Shown in pieces: positions 36,910 through 46,417 of a stretch of DNA of 50,036 bases. The translations under genes and the position numbers were made by a program. This DNA comes from Nitrospirota bacterium. Lineage in GTDB: Bacteria; Nitrospirota; Thermodesulfovibrionia; UBA6902. How positions within the stretch are numbered: the first letter of the stretch is position 1; each line of letters starts with the position of its first letter. The notes under the pieces are model-generated. The model worked only from the letters and a program-made list of their open reading frames with translations, had not been told where the DNA came from and ran no database searches. The DNA lies in NCBI GenBank assembly GCA_003354025.1, contig PIVU01000006.1, forward strand, positions 1-50,036, written 5' to 3'.

Positions 36910-38382
36910 ATGCAAATGAAATCATTCAGAATACAACCTGTAGGTTCTTTTTTCCTGTTTACATTTATAGTAGCATTAATATGGTGTGCCACTTTTCTAT
37001 TATTCATTACCCTTGGTCACAGCATTATCACATCTGCCTACAACGGGGAATTTCCTATCAAGTTTGTCAACGAAATAATTGAAGGACAGCATCTAAACAG
37101 TCTAGAAATTTATCTTGAGAGTGCAACTGGACAGTTCATGGCCATATCCACTAAATTGCTTAAGTACTATTTAGTCATTTCATTGCTCATAACATGTCTT
37201 GCCTGGTATAGGCAAAGCAATAAGGACTCTCAGGCTAAAGTATCGAAAGCCCTTCTGATCGTAATAGTATATTTAACTATCTTCAGTTTTGCAGACCAGA
37301 TTATTCGCTGGATCATACAGTCTCCGGTCAATGAAATGAATGTCAATAACCATCAATACATAAGGCTTCGACATTGGCTTCCAAATATTAATACAACTCT
37401 TACTCCTGATATAAATGATATCAGGTATACACACCTGGTTAATAGACCATATAAATTAAGAACAGATGAAAATGGCTTCATTATGCCGTCTCGAAAGCAT
37501 GATGATCCTGATATTAATATTTTTTTCCTTGGCGGTTCAACTACTGAAACTATCCATGTATTGGAGGAAAACAGGTTCCCCTATGTAGTTGGAAACCTAA
37601 TAGAGAATAAAACAGGATTAAATGTTAATTCCTTCAATGCCGGCAAATCAGGCAATTCTTCACTTCATTCTTTAAATATATTGGTAAACAAGATTCTTCC
37701 CCAGAAGCCTGAGATGGTTTTATTAATGCATAACGTAAATGATCTTGTTGTACTTCTCTACAGGGGCTCCTACTGGAACAACAGTGTCACTCGTTCTAAT
37801 ATCGTAAATGTCCAAACCATTGAAGGCGATACTGCATCATCTCTTATTGACCGTTTTTTCCGCTTTCTCGTTCCGTATATGCATAACCGGGCCAAACTGT
37901 TAATAAATGGGAAACCAGCAATCGATGAGCACGCTGATATTAGGGGCACCACTTTTAAATATGATAAAGATTATATGCTTTCTGAATTTGAAAATATGCT
38001 GCGTACGTTCATTGCCATATGCCGAGCAAACAATATTGTTCCCGTGTTAATGACACAACAGAGTCGGTACACGAAAGATGATGGACCTGTCGTTCGCTCA
38101 ATCATAAAAGAAATGGAGGAATTTGGAGTATCCTACGATGAATTCATTACCTTATACAGTACATTTAATGATCAAATACGTACTGTTGCATCTAATGAAG
38201 ACATTCTACTTGTTGATCTCGACAGGGAGATACCTAAAACCACTGAGTACATTTATGACACATGCCACTTAAATGATAAAGGGTCGCTATTAGCCTCAAG
38301 AATTATAGCGGATACATTAATATCCAGCAATATCTTTACGGTCAGAGACCACGAGATCTATGGAAAGAGTATGACGAACTAA
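36910..38382 (+). CDS. Membrane-anchored SGNH/GDSL hydrolase
   Basis: A 490-residue protein. Hydrophobic segments at about 11-38, 80-100 and 115-140 anchor it, leaving a C-terminal SGNH domain. The catalytic serine is S210 in 'IFFLGGSTTET'. Glycine and asparagine of blocks II and III are in 'FNAGKSGNSSLHS' and 'MHNVNDLVV', and the Asp-His pair is D450/H453 in 'YDTCHLNDKG'. Related membrane-bound SGNH proteins O-acetylate or de-acetylate polysaccharides in the envelope. Here it would modify or trim the exported glycan; the direction of the reaction is not given by the sequence. It has its own strong promoter. ATG 36910 and ATG 36916 are both possible, and neither has a clear Shine-Dalgarno. 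Confidence 0.85.
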   Translation: MQMKSFRIQPVGSFFLFTFIVALIWCATFLLFITLGHSIITSAYNGEFPIKFVNEIIEGQHLNSLEIYLESATGQFMAISTKLLKYYLVISLLITCLAWYRQSNKDSQAKVSKALLIVIVYLTIFSFADQIIRWIIQSPVNEMNVNNHQYIRLRHWLPNINTTLTPDINDIRYTHLVNRPYKLRTDENGFIMPSRKHDDPDINIFFLGGSTTETIHVLEENRFPYVVGNLIENKTGLNVNSFNAGKSGNSSLHSLNILVNKILPQKPEMVLLMHNVNDLVVLLYRGSYWNNSVTRSNIVNVQTIEGDTASSLIDRFFRFLVPYMHNRAKLLINGKPAIDEHADIRGTTFKYDKDYMLSEFENMLRTFIAICRANNIVPVLMTQQSRYTKDDGPVVRSIIKEMEEFGVSYDEFITLYSTFNDQIRTVASNEDILLVDLDREIPKTTEYIYDTCHLNDKGSLLASRIIADTLISSNIFTVRDHEIYGKSMTN

Positions 38383-38469
38383 CACCCTTTTTCAAAATTC
38401 AATATTATTCTACTCTCAATTAAAAACTACCTATACAATTTAAACCTGCATAACTTACACAGGCAATCC

Positions 38470-38498
38470 TTTCAACTGATACCCGCTCATGTTAAAAT
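38470..38498 (+). promoter_or_regulatory. Possible promoter placing hemW transcript start at its ATG
   Basis: TAAAAT (38493-38498) ends 5 bases before the hemW ATG. A weak TTTCAA (38470-38475) sits 17 bases upstream of it. No Shine-Dalgarno precedes the ATG, which fits a leaderless transcript. The -35 is poor. Confidence 0.3.
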
Positions 38499-38503
38499 GA
38501 CCC

Positions 38504-39670
38504 ATGCATTCTCTTTACATTCATATCCCTTTCTGCTTAAAAAGATGCATCTACTGTGACTTTGTTTCCACAATTTATGATGATAGCAAAGCTAGTGCAT
38601 ATGTAGAAGCATTGAAGCATGAGATATCCGGCATTACCAAGAAATCCTCTCTTGCTACTTTATTCATCGGAGGTGGTACACCAACTGCTATCTCAACTGA
38701 GCTTCTATCTGGTTTTTTCAAACATGTATTTGATCATTTTAAATTCAACGACAACTATGAAGCTTCCATAGAAGCAAACCCATGCACATTGAATCCTGAG
38801 AAATTGCTTACCATTCATGATGCTGGAATAAACAGAATAAGTATGGGAGTCCAGTCTTTTAACTCTAATGAGCTTTCCTTTCTATCGCGGATTCATTCCA
38901 GCCACGAAGCAGAGCATGCCATTCATATGGCAAAAGAAGCAGGCTTCAACAATGTTGGGATAGACCTAATTTACGGAATTCCGGGGCAAAGTTTGGAAAG
39001 CTGGAAAAAGACCCTTGAAAAAACTGTGAGCTTAAAACCGGAACATATCTCTACTTATGAATTGACAGTTGAGACGGGAACTGAGTTAGACGGCCTGTTA
39101 AATGCGAAACAATGTCCATCAAAAGAAAGGCCTTTAAGTACTCCTGTCCTATTAAGCGATGAAATGATTGTTGAAATGTATGAATATGCTATCTACTACC
39201 TTACTTCCCAGGGATTCATACATTATGAAATATCAAATTTTGCCAGACCGGGTTATGAGTGCAGGCACAATCTTAATTACTGGGATAGAGGCGAATACAT
39301 CGGGGCCGGTCTCGGTGCACACTCTTTTTTGCACGGGAAGAGATTTCATAACACCGATAGTCTTGACAGGTACTTAACCTCTGTACAGAATAATGCAACC
39401 GCAGTGGAAAACTCTGAAGATATAACATGCGACAGCGCTTTATCTGAAGCTATTTTCCTTGGATTAAGAAAAATTGGAGGAATTAACATAGAATCACTAT
39501 CCAGGAGATATAATGTTAATATATTAAGCAGTTACGGCAGCGAAATTAAAGAATTATCAGAAGCTGGACTTATCGAACTGACTACCTCAAATTGCTCCTA
39601 TGAAACAGATCTCAAACTTACCAGCAAGGGACTTGTGCTATCCAATGAGGTATTTCTAAAGTTCATTTAA
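38504..39670 (+). CDS. hemW: HemW, radical SAM heme chaperone
   Basis: This 388-residue radical SAM protein is related to coproporphyrinogen III dehydrogenase HemN. The cluster motif is 'HIPFCLKRCIYCDF', i.e. CxxxCxxC followed by D-F. True HemN has a further cysteine directly after (CxxxCxxCxC), which is absent, so this is the HemW type. HemW binds heme and passes it to proteins and lacks coproporphyrinogen oxidase activity. Further family features are 'LFIGGGTPTAIS', 'INRISMGVQSFN', 'GIDLIYGIPGQSLESWKKTL' and a C-terminal HemN-type domain. It opens the heme gene neighbourhood. Initiation may be leaderless, since no Shine-Dalgarno is visible. Confidence 0.9.
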   Translation: MHSLYIHIPFCLKRCIYCDFVSTIYDDSKASAYVEALKHEISGITKKSSLATLFIGGGTPTAISTELLSGFFKHVFDHFKFNDNYEASIEANPCTLNPEKLLTIHDAGINRISMGVQSFNSNELSFLSRIHSSHEAEHAIHMAKEAGFNNVGIDLIYGIPGQSLESWKKTLEKTVSLKPEHISTYELTVETGTELDGLLNAKQCPSKERPLSTPVLLSDEMIVEMYEYAIYYLTSQGFIHYEISNFARPGYECRHNLNYWDRGEYIGAGLGAHSFLHGKRFHNTDSLDRYLTSVQNNATAVENSEDITCDSALSEAIFLGLRKIGGINIESLSRRYNVNILSSYGSEIKELSEAGLIELTTSNCSYETDLKLTSKGLVLSNEVFLKFI

Positions 39671-39818
39671 TATAAGTTGTTTATGCAATAACACCATAGG
39701 AAATAAATACTATTTCATATAAATTTAAAAAAGGTTAAAATATAAGACAGACATGGAATTGAACTTTACCATCCATATCCTTAATATAATGACTTAGTGT
39801 TTTTCGGAAGGATCTTTT

Positions 39819-40898
39819 ATGATTAAAGAATTTGAAGCAAAATGGGTAGCGTGGGAAATCACAAGACGGTGTAACTTTAAATGTGTACACTGCCGCTCTT
39901 CATCTGAAATGAAAATGGATGACCATCCTGACTTCTCAACTGAAGAGGGGTTCAGAATATTAGATGATATTGCAGGTTATTCAAAACCGGTGGTAGTTCT
40001 CTCAGGAGGTGAGCCTCTTCTAAGAAAAGATGTTTTCAAGCTTGCACAATATGGCACTGATAAAGGTCTCAGAATGTGCATTGCAACAAATGGTTCTCTC
40101 ATAACTGAAGAAATATGCAAGAGCATGAACGCATCTGGCATAAAAATGGTTTCACTCAGCCTTGATGGCTCCAATGCAGAAGTTCATGACGATTTCAGAA
40201 GTCAGAAAGGCGCATTTGACGGTGTTGTAAATGCAGCAGAACTCTTCAATAAACACGGCATTAAATTCCTCATTAATTCATCATTTACTAAACGCAATCA
40301 GGAAGAAATCCCGAAGGTCTACAAACTGGCAAAGAAACTCGGAGCCACGGCCTGGTACATGTTTATGATCGTACCCACAGGCAGGGGTGAAGACATAATG
40401 AATGAATTAATTTCAAAAGAAGATTATGAAGAACTGCTTGAATGGCATTACGAAATGGAAAAAAATGAAAAGGACCTGCTCGTACGTCCGACATGCGCTC
40501 CACACTACTACCGCATAGTACTGCAGAAACAAAAAGAGGAAGGTGAAAAGTTCGAGCGCAGAAGTCTAAAATTTTCTACCGGCGGTTCGAAGGGCTGCAT
40601 CGCAGGACAGGTAATATGTTTAATAGATGTTGATGAGAATGTGCTTCCCTGCAGTTATTTCCCGAAACCGGCAGGCAACCTGAAAGAAAAATCATTTAAA
40701 GATATCTGGGAAAACTCTACCCTATTCAAGGAAATGCGTGACTTCAAGAGTTACAAGGGCAGATGCGGTAAATGTGAATATATAAATGTATGCGGAGGAT
40801 GCAGGGCCAGGGCATTAGCAGTTAAAGGCGACTATATGGAAGAGGAACCCTTTTGCGGATATATTCCATATCGAATCAGGAAGAAAGATAAAAACTGA
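39819..40898 (+). CDS. ahbD: Radical SAM/SPASM heme synthase, AhbD-like
   Basis: A 359-residue protein with the start signature of the AhbD/NirJ group, '[19 protein letters not shown]' (CxxxCxxC, SAM-binding cluster). '[15 protein letters not shown]' follows, and then '[14 protein letters not shown]', which is typical of AhbD. The C-terminal auxiliary-cluster region has '[10 protein letters not shown]', '[13 protein letters not shown]' and '[19 protein letters not shown]'. AhbD decarboxylates the two propionates of iron-coproporphyrin III to give heme b. A 'cggaagga' Shine-Dalgarno precedes the ATG, and hemE follows 22 bases downstream. AhbC and NirJ are the main alternatives, but none of the siroheme-branch partners (AhbA, AhbB) is here. 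This supports a role acting on the hemE/hemH product. Confidence 0.78.
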   Translation: MIKEFEAKWVAWEITRRCNFKCVHCRSSSEMKMDDHPDFSTEEGFRILDDIAGYSKPVVVLSGGEPLLRKDVFKLAQYGTDKGLRMCIATNGSLITEEICKSMNASGIKMVSLSLDGSNAEVHDDFRSQKGAFDGVVNAAELFNKHGIKFLINSSFTKRNQEEIPKVYKLAKKLGATAWYMFMIVPTGRGEDIMNELISKEDYEELLEWHYEMEKNEKDLLVRPTCAPHYYRIVLQKQKEEGEKFERRSLKFSTGGSKGCIAGQVICLIDVDENVLPCSYFPKPAGNLKEKSFKDIWENSTLFKEMRDFKSYKGRCGKCEYINVCGGCRARALAVKGDYMEEEPFCGYIPYRIRKKDKN

Positions 40899-40920
40899 AT
40901 AATATATTAATGGAGGAATA

Positions 40921-41970
40921 ATGAACGATACATTTTTAAAGGCTTGCAGGGGAGAAGAAGTTCCATATACACCAATCTGGATCATGCGCCAGGCAGGAAG
41001 ATATCTTCCTGAATACCGGGCAATAAGGGGCAAAGCCGATTTTCTCACAATGTGCAAAACTCCGGAGCTTGCTGCAGAAGTGACACTTCAACCGATTGAC
41101 ATCCTGAATGTCGATGCAGCTATTCTGTTTTCAGACATTCTCATTCCATGTGAAGCCATGGGACAGGGGCTTGATTTCCATGAAGGCAAAGGCCCGCTGC
41201 TAGGGCCTCCGATAAGAGATAAAGAGACTGTAGATAAACTCTTTGTACCCGATCCGGAAGAGACTATGGGTTTTGTTATGGACACAATCCGCCTTCTCAG
41301 AAAAGAACTTGCCGGAAGAGTTCCTCTTATCGGTTTTGCCGGCGCGCCTTTAACAACGGCAACATATATGATCGAAGGTGGAACATCCAAGAATTTCCTT
41401 AATACAAAGATGATGATTTACCAAAACCCCGAACTTTATAAATCATTTATGGACAAAGTAACGGCAACAATTACAGAGTACCTTAAAGCTCAGATTTCAG
41501 CCGGAGCTCAGGCTGTTCAAATCTTTGATACATGGGGAGGAATCTTTTCACCTGCCGACTTCAGGGAGCACGCCCTATCCTACGTACAGACGATTATAAA
41601 AAGCCTGAAAGAGTGGATGGCAAAGGAAAGAGACGAATCAGTGCCTATTATTTACTTTGTCGGCGAAACAGCCGGACTCCTGGAAGATATCAAGACCTCC
41701 GGGGCTGATGTTTTCGGTGTTGACTGGAGAATTAATCTGGACGAAGCAATTAAACGCCTTGGTGGAGATGTGGTTGTTCAGGGTAATATGGACCCCTTAT
41801 CTACATTTTTACCCAAAGATAAGATTGAGGAACGTGTAAAAAAGGTGCTTGCACAGGCGTCATCAGCACGGGGACACATATTTAATCTGGGACACGGCGT
41901 TGTTCCTCAGACTCCACCGGATAATGTTATCGCTCTTGTAGAGATGGTCCACAGGCTGAGCAAAAGATAA
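40921..41970 (+). CDS. hemE: Uroporphyrinogen decarboxylase
   Basis: A 349-residue enzyme that removes four carboxyl groups from uroporphyrinogen III to give coproporphyrinogen III. The N-terminal signature is 'TPIWIMRQAGRYLPEYRAI', which binds the substrate carboxylates. 'ILFSDILIPCEAMGQGLDF' supplies the catalytic aspartate. 'GFAGAPLTTATYMIEGG' and 'FNLGHGVVPQTPPDNV' are the other typical blocks. A strong Shine-Dalgarno (ggagg) stands 4-6 bases before the ATG. It lies 22 bases after ahbD, almost certainly in one transcript. No terminator hairpin follows; the next promoter-like element is at 42086. Confidence 0.97.
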   Translation: MNDTFLKACRGEEVPYTPIWIMRQAGRYLPEYRAIRGKADFLTMCKTPELAAEVTLQPIDILNVDAAILFSDILIPCEAMGQGLDFHEGKGPLLGPPIRDKETVDKLFVPDPEETMGFVMDTIRLLRKELAGRVPLIGFAGAPLTTATYMIEGGTSKNFLNTKMMIYQNPELYKSFMDKVTATITEYLKAQISAGAQAVQIFDTWGGIFSPADFREHALSYVQTIIKSLKEWMAKERDESVPIIYFVGETAGLLEDIKTSGADVFGVDWRINLDEAIKRLGGDVVVQGNMDPLSTFLPKDKIEERVKKVLAQASSARGHIFNLGHGVVPQTPPDNVIALVEMVHRLSKR

Positions 41971-42085
41971 AAAAAAGGTTATTTCACCAGACAATATTTG
42001 TCAAATTAGTGTCATCCCGGCACTATATTGTCAAAACTACATACACTTCAGCAGTGATTTCTTTTATTTACAGACAGTTACGTGT

Positions 42086-42101
42086 TGGCATTAAGTTTGC
42101 A
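42086..42101 (+). promoter_or_regulatory. Sigma54-type promoter before the HD-GYP gene
   Basis: TGGCAT (42086-42091), five bases, then TTGCA (42097-42101). GG and GC are 10 bases apart and ten of eleven fixed positions match the RpoN consensus. The predicted start near 42112 lies upstream of ATG 42199 and inside the longer reading frame from GTG 42082, which argues for the shorter protein. Confidence 0.55.
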
Positions 42102-42198
42102 AGTAAATAATGGAAAGAGTGTTGATATTTCATGTAAATTATTAAGTGCTCACAAGTATTCACACAGCCCTGCAGCACTTAGTATCAGACAAGAAATT

Positions 42199-43494
42199 AT
42201 GACCAGAAATATTAAAGTAAAATCAACCCACTCAATACTTGTTGCCCTGTTCGGCTGGCTGATCCTGGGCACATACATTTTCTATGATTACACGTACTAC
42301 GGGAATCGTACACTGACTCACTTTTTTTCTTTTAGCGATTCTGCTGAAACACTTCTTCATGTTATTATTCTAAGCGCTTTTATCGGTGCACATATCACGG
42401 CGTATCTAATCAATGAGCGGAAAAAACTGCTTAACAAGACAAATCTTTCAAAATTGCAGATAAAGCAATCCGCCCTTGAATGGATAGCTACTTTTGATGC
42501 AATTCCATATAGTGTGCTTCTGACCGATAAAGATTGTAAAATTATCCGTGCCAATAAACACTTAGTAAACCAGACAGGTCTTTCTCTTGAAGAACTGACT
42601 TCAAACAGGAAGTGCCATGACACATTCTGTAAAAACAACAGGCCAAATAAAAAATGCCCGCTTCATAATAAGAATAACACTTCAGAAACCAGTAACTACG
42701 ACTACTTCGACCCTGACCTTAATAAATCTTTTTCTGAAAGCATCACACCTGTTATTGATGAAAAGGGATCGATTAATTCCTATGTTCATGTCTTAATCGA
42801 TGTAACGGATTCAAAAGAAAAAGAAAGGAAACTTACAGAATCTAAAGATGCATTTTTTAATATGCTGACAGATCTTGACTCTTCTTACAGGGACCTTGAA
42901 TTAGTCCATAACGATCTCATTATTGCTTTATCAAATATTATTGATGCAAAAAGTTCATGGACAAGGGGCCACTCAATAGAAACTACAAATTTCGCAACTA
43001 AAATAGCAAAGGAAATGAGTCTTGACCATCATGAGATTGAGACCCTCAAAACAGCTGCCCTTCTTCATGATATAGGGAAGATAGGGACGTATGACAATAT
43101 TCTTGATAAACCGGACAAACTAGATGAGAAGGAAAGGATGCTTATACAGCTTCATCCGCTCAGAGGAGAAGAGATGCTTAGTCCTATCAAGGGACTTGGC
43201 GACCTGCTGCCAATCATACGATATCACCATGAAAAATACGATGGCACAGGTTATCCCGACGGCCTCAAAGGTGATGACATACCCCTCCTTGCTAGAGTAT
43301 TGTGTGTTGCCGACTCCTACGATGCTATGATATCAGACCGCCCCTACAGAGCTGCCAGAGGGACGGATTATGCAGTATCGGAGCTTCATAGATGTGCAAA
43401 CTCCCACTTTGATCCCGCCATTGTTGATGCTTTCTCAAATGTTCTAGCAAGGAGCAGTAATGCCGACTCTGAGATATATCACAAGACAACATAA
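42199..43494 (+). CDS. Membrane PAS-HD-GYP c-di-GMP phosphodiesterase
   Basis: The protein has 431 residues from ATG 42199. A GTG at 42082 would add 39 residues of non-conserved sequence and overlap a sigma54-like promoter, so I reject it. Two membrane helices ('ILVALFGWLILGTYIFYDYTY', in two parts, and 'LLHVIILSAFIGAHITAYLI') precede a PAS domain ('IPYSVLLTDKDCKIIRANKHLV') that contains a cysteine group 'CHDTFCKN...CPLH'. The HD-GYP domain has 'LLHDIGKIG' and 'HHEKYDGTGYPDGLKG', with the intact GYP signature, so it should hydrolyse c-di-GMP. The cysteine-rich PAS insert may bind a metal or sense redox state. It faces a diguanylate cyclase gene downstream. Confidence 0.87.
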   Translation: MTRNIKVKSTHSILVALFGWLILGTYIFYDYTYYGNRTLTHFFSFSDSAETLLHVIILSAFIGAHITAYLINERKKLLNKTNLSKLQIKQSALEWIATFDAIPYSVLLTDKDCKIIRANKHLVNQTGLSLEELTSNRKCHDTFCKNNRPNKKCPLHNKNNTSETSNYDYFDPDLNKSFSESITPVIDEKGSINSYVHVLIDVTDSKEKERKLTESKDAFFNMLTDLDSSYRDLELVHNDLIIALSNIIDAKSSWTRGHSIETTNFATKIAKEMSLDHHEIETLKTAALLHDIGKIGTYDNILDKPDKLDEKERMLIQLHPLRGEEMLSPIKGLGDLLPIIRYHHEKYDGTGYPDGLKGDDIPLLARVLCVADSYDAMISDRPYRAARGTDYAVSELHRCANSHFDPAIVDAFSNVLARSSNADSEIYHKTT

Positions 43495-43615
43495 GCTGCA
43501 GAGCCATGAATTCATTTAATAAGCTTATTTTTCCTGCATATACACCTTCACTTTCCGGCTTTAGCTGTCACATTATAAAGCCGATAAGATAGATATTATT
43601 ACTAGAGGGAAAAAA

Positions 43616-45382
43616 TTGAGCAGTTCTCAAAAAGTAAAGAAAAACCATCCCCGCCTGAGTCTGTACGCAATGGCTCTTGCATTAGTGTGGACCGCCAGTA
43701 TATTTACAGGACTCATCTGGAACATAAGCCATGAACAAAACAATACTCTTGAAATCGCAAAAATTCAGGCCCGTATAGCCTATGAAAAAGATGTAATATA
43801 CCGCCGATGGATTACGCAACACGGAGGCGTATACGTACCTGTCACGGAAGACACCGCACCAAACCCCTACATGGCCAACATACCCGACCGTGATGTTACT
43901 ACATCCTCAAATAAAAAACTCACTCTGATGAATCCTGATTACATGATGCGCCAGGTAGATGAGCTTGCTACTGAGCAATTTGGCGTTCTGGGGCACATCA
44001 CAAGCCTGAACCCGACTCGCAAGGAGAACGCTGCTGACCCCTGGGAAGCTCAGGCCCTCCGAAGTTTTGAAGAGGGAGCGACCGAAGTCAGTTTACTCCA
44101 ACGTATCGATGGCATTGACTATATGCGTCTCATTCGGCCAATTTACTCTGAAGAAGGATGTATGCAGTGTCACGCAAAACAGGTATATAAAGTCGGAGAT
44201 ATCCGTGGTGGTTTAAGTGTTGCTGTACCAATGGAGTCTCTTAAAGAAATTGAATTTCTGCGTATTTTAAGAGTCTCTCTGGGCTTTATTGTGCTATGGG
44301 TTCTGGGTCTCACCGCAATAATAGTTGTCGGAGTACGTCTCATCCGCAATGACAGGACTCGCCGGCAAACAGAAGAACAGCTCATAGAGCACCACTCGGA
44401 GCTGCAAGCCATGAACCTTGAGCTGGATGTACTCAATAGAGTATCTACAGCAATAAGCCAGACTATAGACCTTAACAAGCTCCTCAACATCGTCCTGGAA
44501 ACTATTACAGGATTAGAGCTATTCAGTGTAGAACAAAAAGGTGGAATATTCATTCTCGATGGAAAAAAGATGGATCTTGTTGCTCATCTCGGGCATACAG
44601 AGGAATTCATGGACCTTCATAAAAACATGAAGGTAGGTGACTGTCTTTGCGGCATAGCGGCCAGGACTGGAGAAATCATTGTTTCACACGACTCATGCAA
44701 AGACGCTCATCACACAGTACAGTATCCCGGCATGACTCCCCATGGCCATATTATCATACCTCTGAAAGCTATGAACAGGATAATCGGCGTGCTATACCTC
44801 TACACAGCAGCGGATGTTAAAATCCAGGAGCACAATATCAACCTGCTCAGGTCAATTGGAAATCAAATCGGAATAGCAATAGATAACTCAAGGCTGTATG
44901 AAGAAACGAAAGACCTCTCGCTGCGGGACCCCCTCACAGGGCTTGCCAACAGACGTCTGCTCGACATTGTTCTTGAGAGGAGTTTTGCCAGAGCTTCTCG
45001 TATGAAAAGACCTCTTTCGATAATGATGCTGGATATCGATTATTTCAAACAATACAATGACGAGTACGGCCATAGTGCCGGGGATGAAATACTCATTAAG
45101 CTGGCAGAAGTACTTAACGAAGAAACTCGCGAGATAGATCTTGTAATACGTTATGGAGGAGAGGAGTTTCTCGTCTCTCTTCCTGAAGCGGACTTAAATA
45201 CAGCCCATGATGTTTCAGAGAGAATTAGAGCAAAAATCACGGCAAAGACCGGCATAACCGTCAGCATCGGGATTGCCTCGTATGTAATGGAGAAGGACAA
45301 AGAGGAACTAATCAATAAGGCAGACAGCGCTCTTTACCTGGCCAAACAGAAGGGCCGGAATCGTGTTGAAATAAACATCTGA
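43616..45382 (+). CDS. Diguanylate cyclase with c-type-heme DUF3365 sensor and GAF domain
   Basis: A 588-residue protein starting at TTG 43616, six bases after an 'agaggg' Shine-Dalgarno. The order is membrane helix (17-38), a periplasmic DUF3365/Tll0287-like domain with a covalent-heme motif C182-M-Q-C-H186 ('EGCMQCHAKQVYKV'), and a second helix (about 218-243). A linker, a GAF domain (about 275-420, with 'GDCLCGIAARTGE') and a GGDEF domain follow. The active site is GGEEF (514-518) and the inhibitory I-site RxxD is R505-E-I-D508, both intact. It should make c-di-GMP in response to a redox, oxygen or heme signal. It lies between hemE and hemH, so the sensor's cofactor is made by its neighbours. 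Confidence 0.9.
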   Translation: MSSSQKVKKNHPRLSLYAMALALVWTASIFTGLIWNISHEQNNTLEIAKIQARIAYEKDVIYRRWITQHGGVYVPVTEDTAPNPYMANIPDRDVTTSSNKKLTLMNPDYMMRQVDELATEQFGVLGHITSLNPTRKENAADPWEAQALRSFEEGATEVSLLQRIDGIDYMRLIRPIYSEEGCMQCHAKQVYKVGDIRGGLSVAVPMESLKEIEFLRILRVSLGFIVLWVLGLTAIIVVGVRLIRNDRTRRQTEEQLIEHHSELQAMNLELDVLNRVSTAISQTIDLNKLLNIVLETITGLELFSVEQKGGIFILDGKKMDLVAHLGHTEEFMDLHKNMKVGDCLCGIAARTGEIIVSHDSCKDAHHTVQYPGMTPHGHIIIPLKAMNRIIGVLYLYTAADVKIQEHNINLLRSIGNQIGIAIDNSRLYEETKDLSLRDPLTGLANRRLLDIVLERSFARASRMKRPLSIMMLDIDYFKQYNDEYGHSAGDEILIKLAEVLNEETREIDLVIRYGGEEFLVSLPEADLNTAHDVSERIRAKITAKTGITVSIGIASYVMEKDKEELINKADSALYLAKQKGRNRVEINI

Positions 45383-45412
45383 ATTCAGTCATCCACAATT
45401 ACAACTTGATTA

Positions 45413-45421
45413 TGATATAAT
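45413..45421 (+). promoter_or_regulatory. Extended -10 promoter giving a leaderless hemH transcript
   Basis: TGaTATAAT (45413-45421) is a perfect extended -10. The hemH ATG starts 8 bases after it, where transcription would begin, and no Shine-Dalgarno is present. TCCACA (45392-45397) is a partial -35. Confidence 0.5.
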
Positions 45422-45429
45422 TCTCTTCT

Positions 45430-46416
45430 ATGAGAAACGGCATCCTTCTCCTTAACCTCGGCGGCCCCGACTCTCTCAAAGCAGTCCGGCCTTTCCTTTA
45501 CAATCTATTTTCCGACAGAGACATTATCAGGCTCGGCCCTTCTTTTCTTCAGAAACCTATTGCATGGATTATTTCAACATTACGATCAAAGCATACGGAA
45601 GAAATGTATGGCCATATAGGCAGCAAGTCCCCGATACTTGAAATAACAAAAGCACAGGCCGCTGCTCTGGAAAACGCATTGAACGAAAATCAGGATCGGT
45701 CAACTGAAAAATACAAAGTTTATATAGGAATGCGTTACTGGCACCCTTTCACACAGGATGTCGTTAATGAAATTGTTAATGACGGCATTAAGCGGCTGTT
45801 CGTTCTTAGCCTTTACCCCCACTATTCCAAAGCAACAACAGGTTCTTCCGTCGATGAATTAAAGAAACATATAGAAGGCAAAGATATTAAAATTAATTAT
45901 ATCAATGAATGGCCTGATTTCCCTCCTTACATTGATGCACTATCAGAGCTTATATCAAAAGCCGCCCTTAAACTACCAGACCAGGATTATGAACTTTTAT
46001 ACAGCGCCCACAGTCTGCCCGAATCATTTATCAAAGAAGGGGACCCATACCTGGAACATATAAATATAACTATTGACAAAGTTAACGCCAGACTATCGGA
46101 AGCGCCATATGGATTATCCGGACTTAAGTGGCACCTCTCGTTCCAAAGCAAGACGGGACCGGTTAAATGGCTGGAACCTTCTACAGATTACATAATTAAA
46201 AAACTCGCTTCGGAGGGCTGTAAGAATCTGCTGGTAGTACCGATCAGTTTTGTATCCGACCATATTGAAACTCTATACGAGATAGACATCCTGTACAGAG
46301 ATATGGCCCAAAAGCACGGGATCAATCTTGTTCGGTGTGACGCCTTAAATACTTCTGCAAAGTTTATTGCCGCACTAAAAGCGCTAATTTTAAAAAACGT
46401 CAAAGAATATTCTTAG
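45430..46416 (+). CDS. hemH: Ferrochelatase (coproporphyrin or protoporphyrin type)
   Basis: A 328-residue enzyme that inserts ferrous iron into a porphyrin. 'GILLLNLGGPDSLKAVRPFL' is the start signature. 'YIGMRYWHPFTQD' and 'LFVLSLYPHYSKATTGS' form the substrate cleft, 'LYSAHSLPESFIKEGDPY' contains the catalytic histidine, and 'SFQSKTGPVKWLEPSTD' and 'VVPISFVSDHIETLYEID' close the family pattern. In a genome without HemN/HemF the substrate would be coproporphyrin III and the proper name CpfC. The residues that decide this are not separable by eye. The gene lacks a Shine-Dalgarno and is probably read from a leaderless transcript. Confidence 0.95.
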   Translation: MRNGILLLNLGGPDSLKAVRPFLYNLFSDRDIIRLGPSFLQKPIAWIISTLRSKHTEEMYGHIGSKSPILEITKAQAAALENALNENQDRSTEKYKVYIGMRYWHPFTQDVVNEIVNDGIKRLFVLSLYPHYSKATTGSSVDELKKHIEGKDIKINYINEWPDFPPYIDALSELISKAALKLPDQDYELLYSAHSLPESFIKEGDPYLEHINITIDKVNARLSEAPYGLSGLKWHLSFQSKTGPVKWLEPSTDYIIKKLASEGCKNLLVVPISFVSDHIETLYEIDILYRDMAQKHGINLVRCDALNTSAKFIAALKALILKNVKEYS

Positions 46417-46417
46417 C

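Noticed and set aside
42082-42198. 39-codon N-terminal extension of the HD-GYP protein from GTG 42082
   Set aside because: It covers a sigma54-like promoter and lacks conserved or membrane features. ATG 42199 starts just before the first helix.
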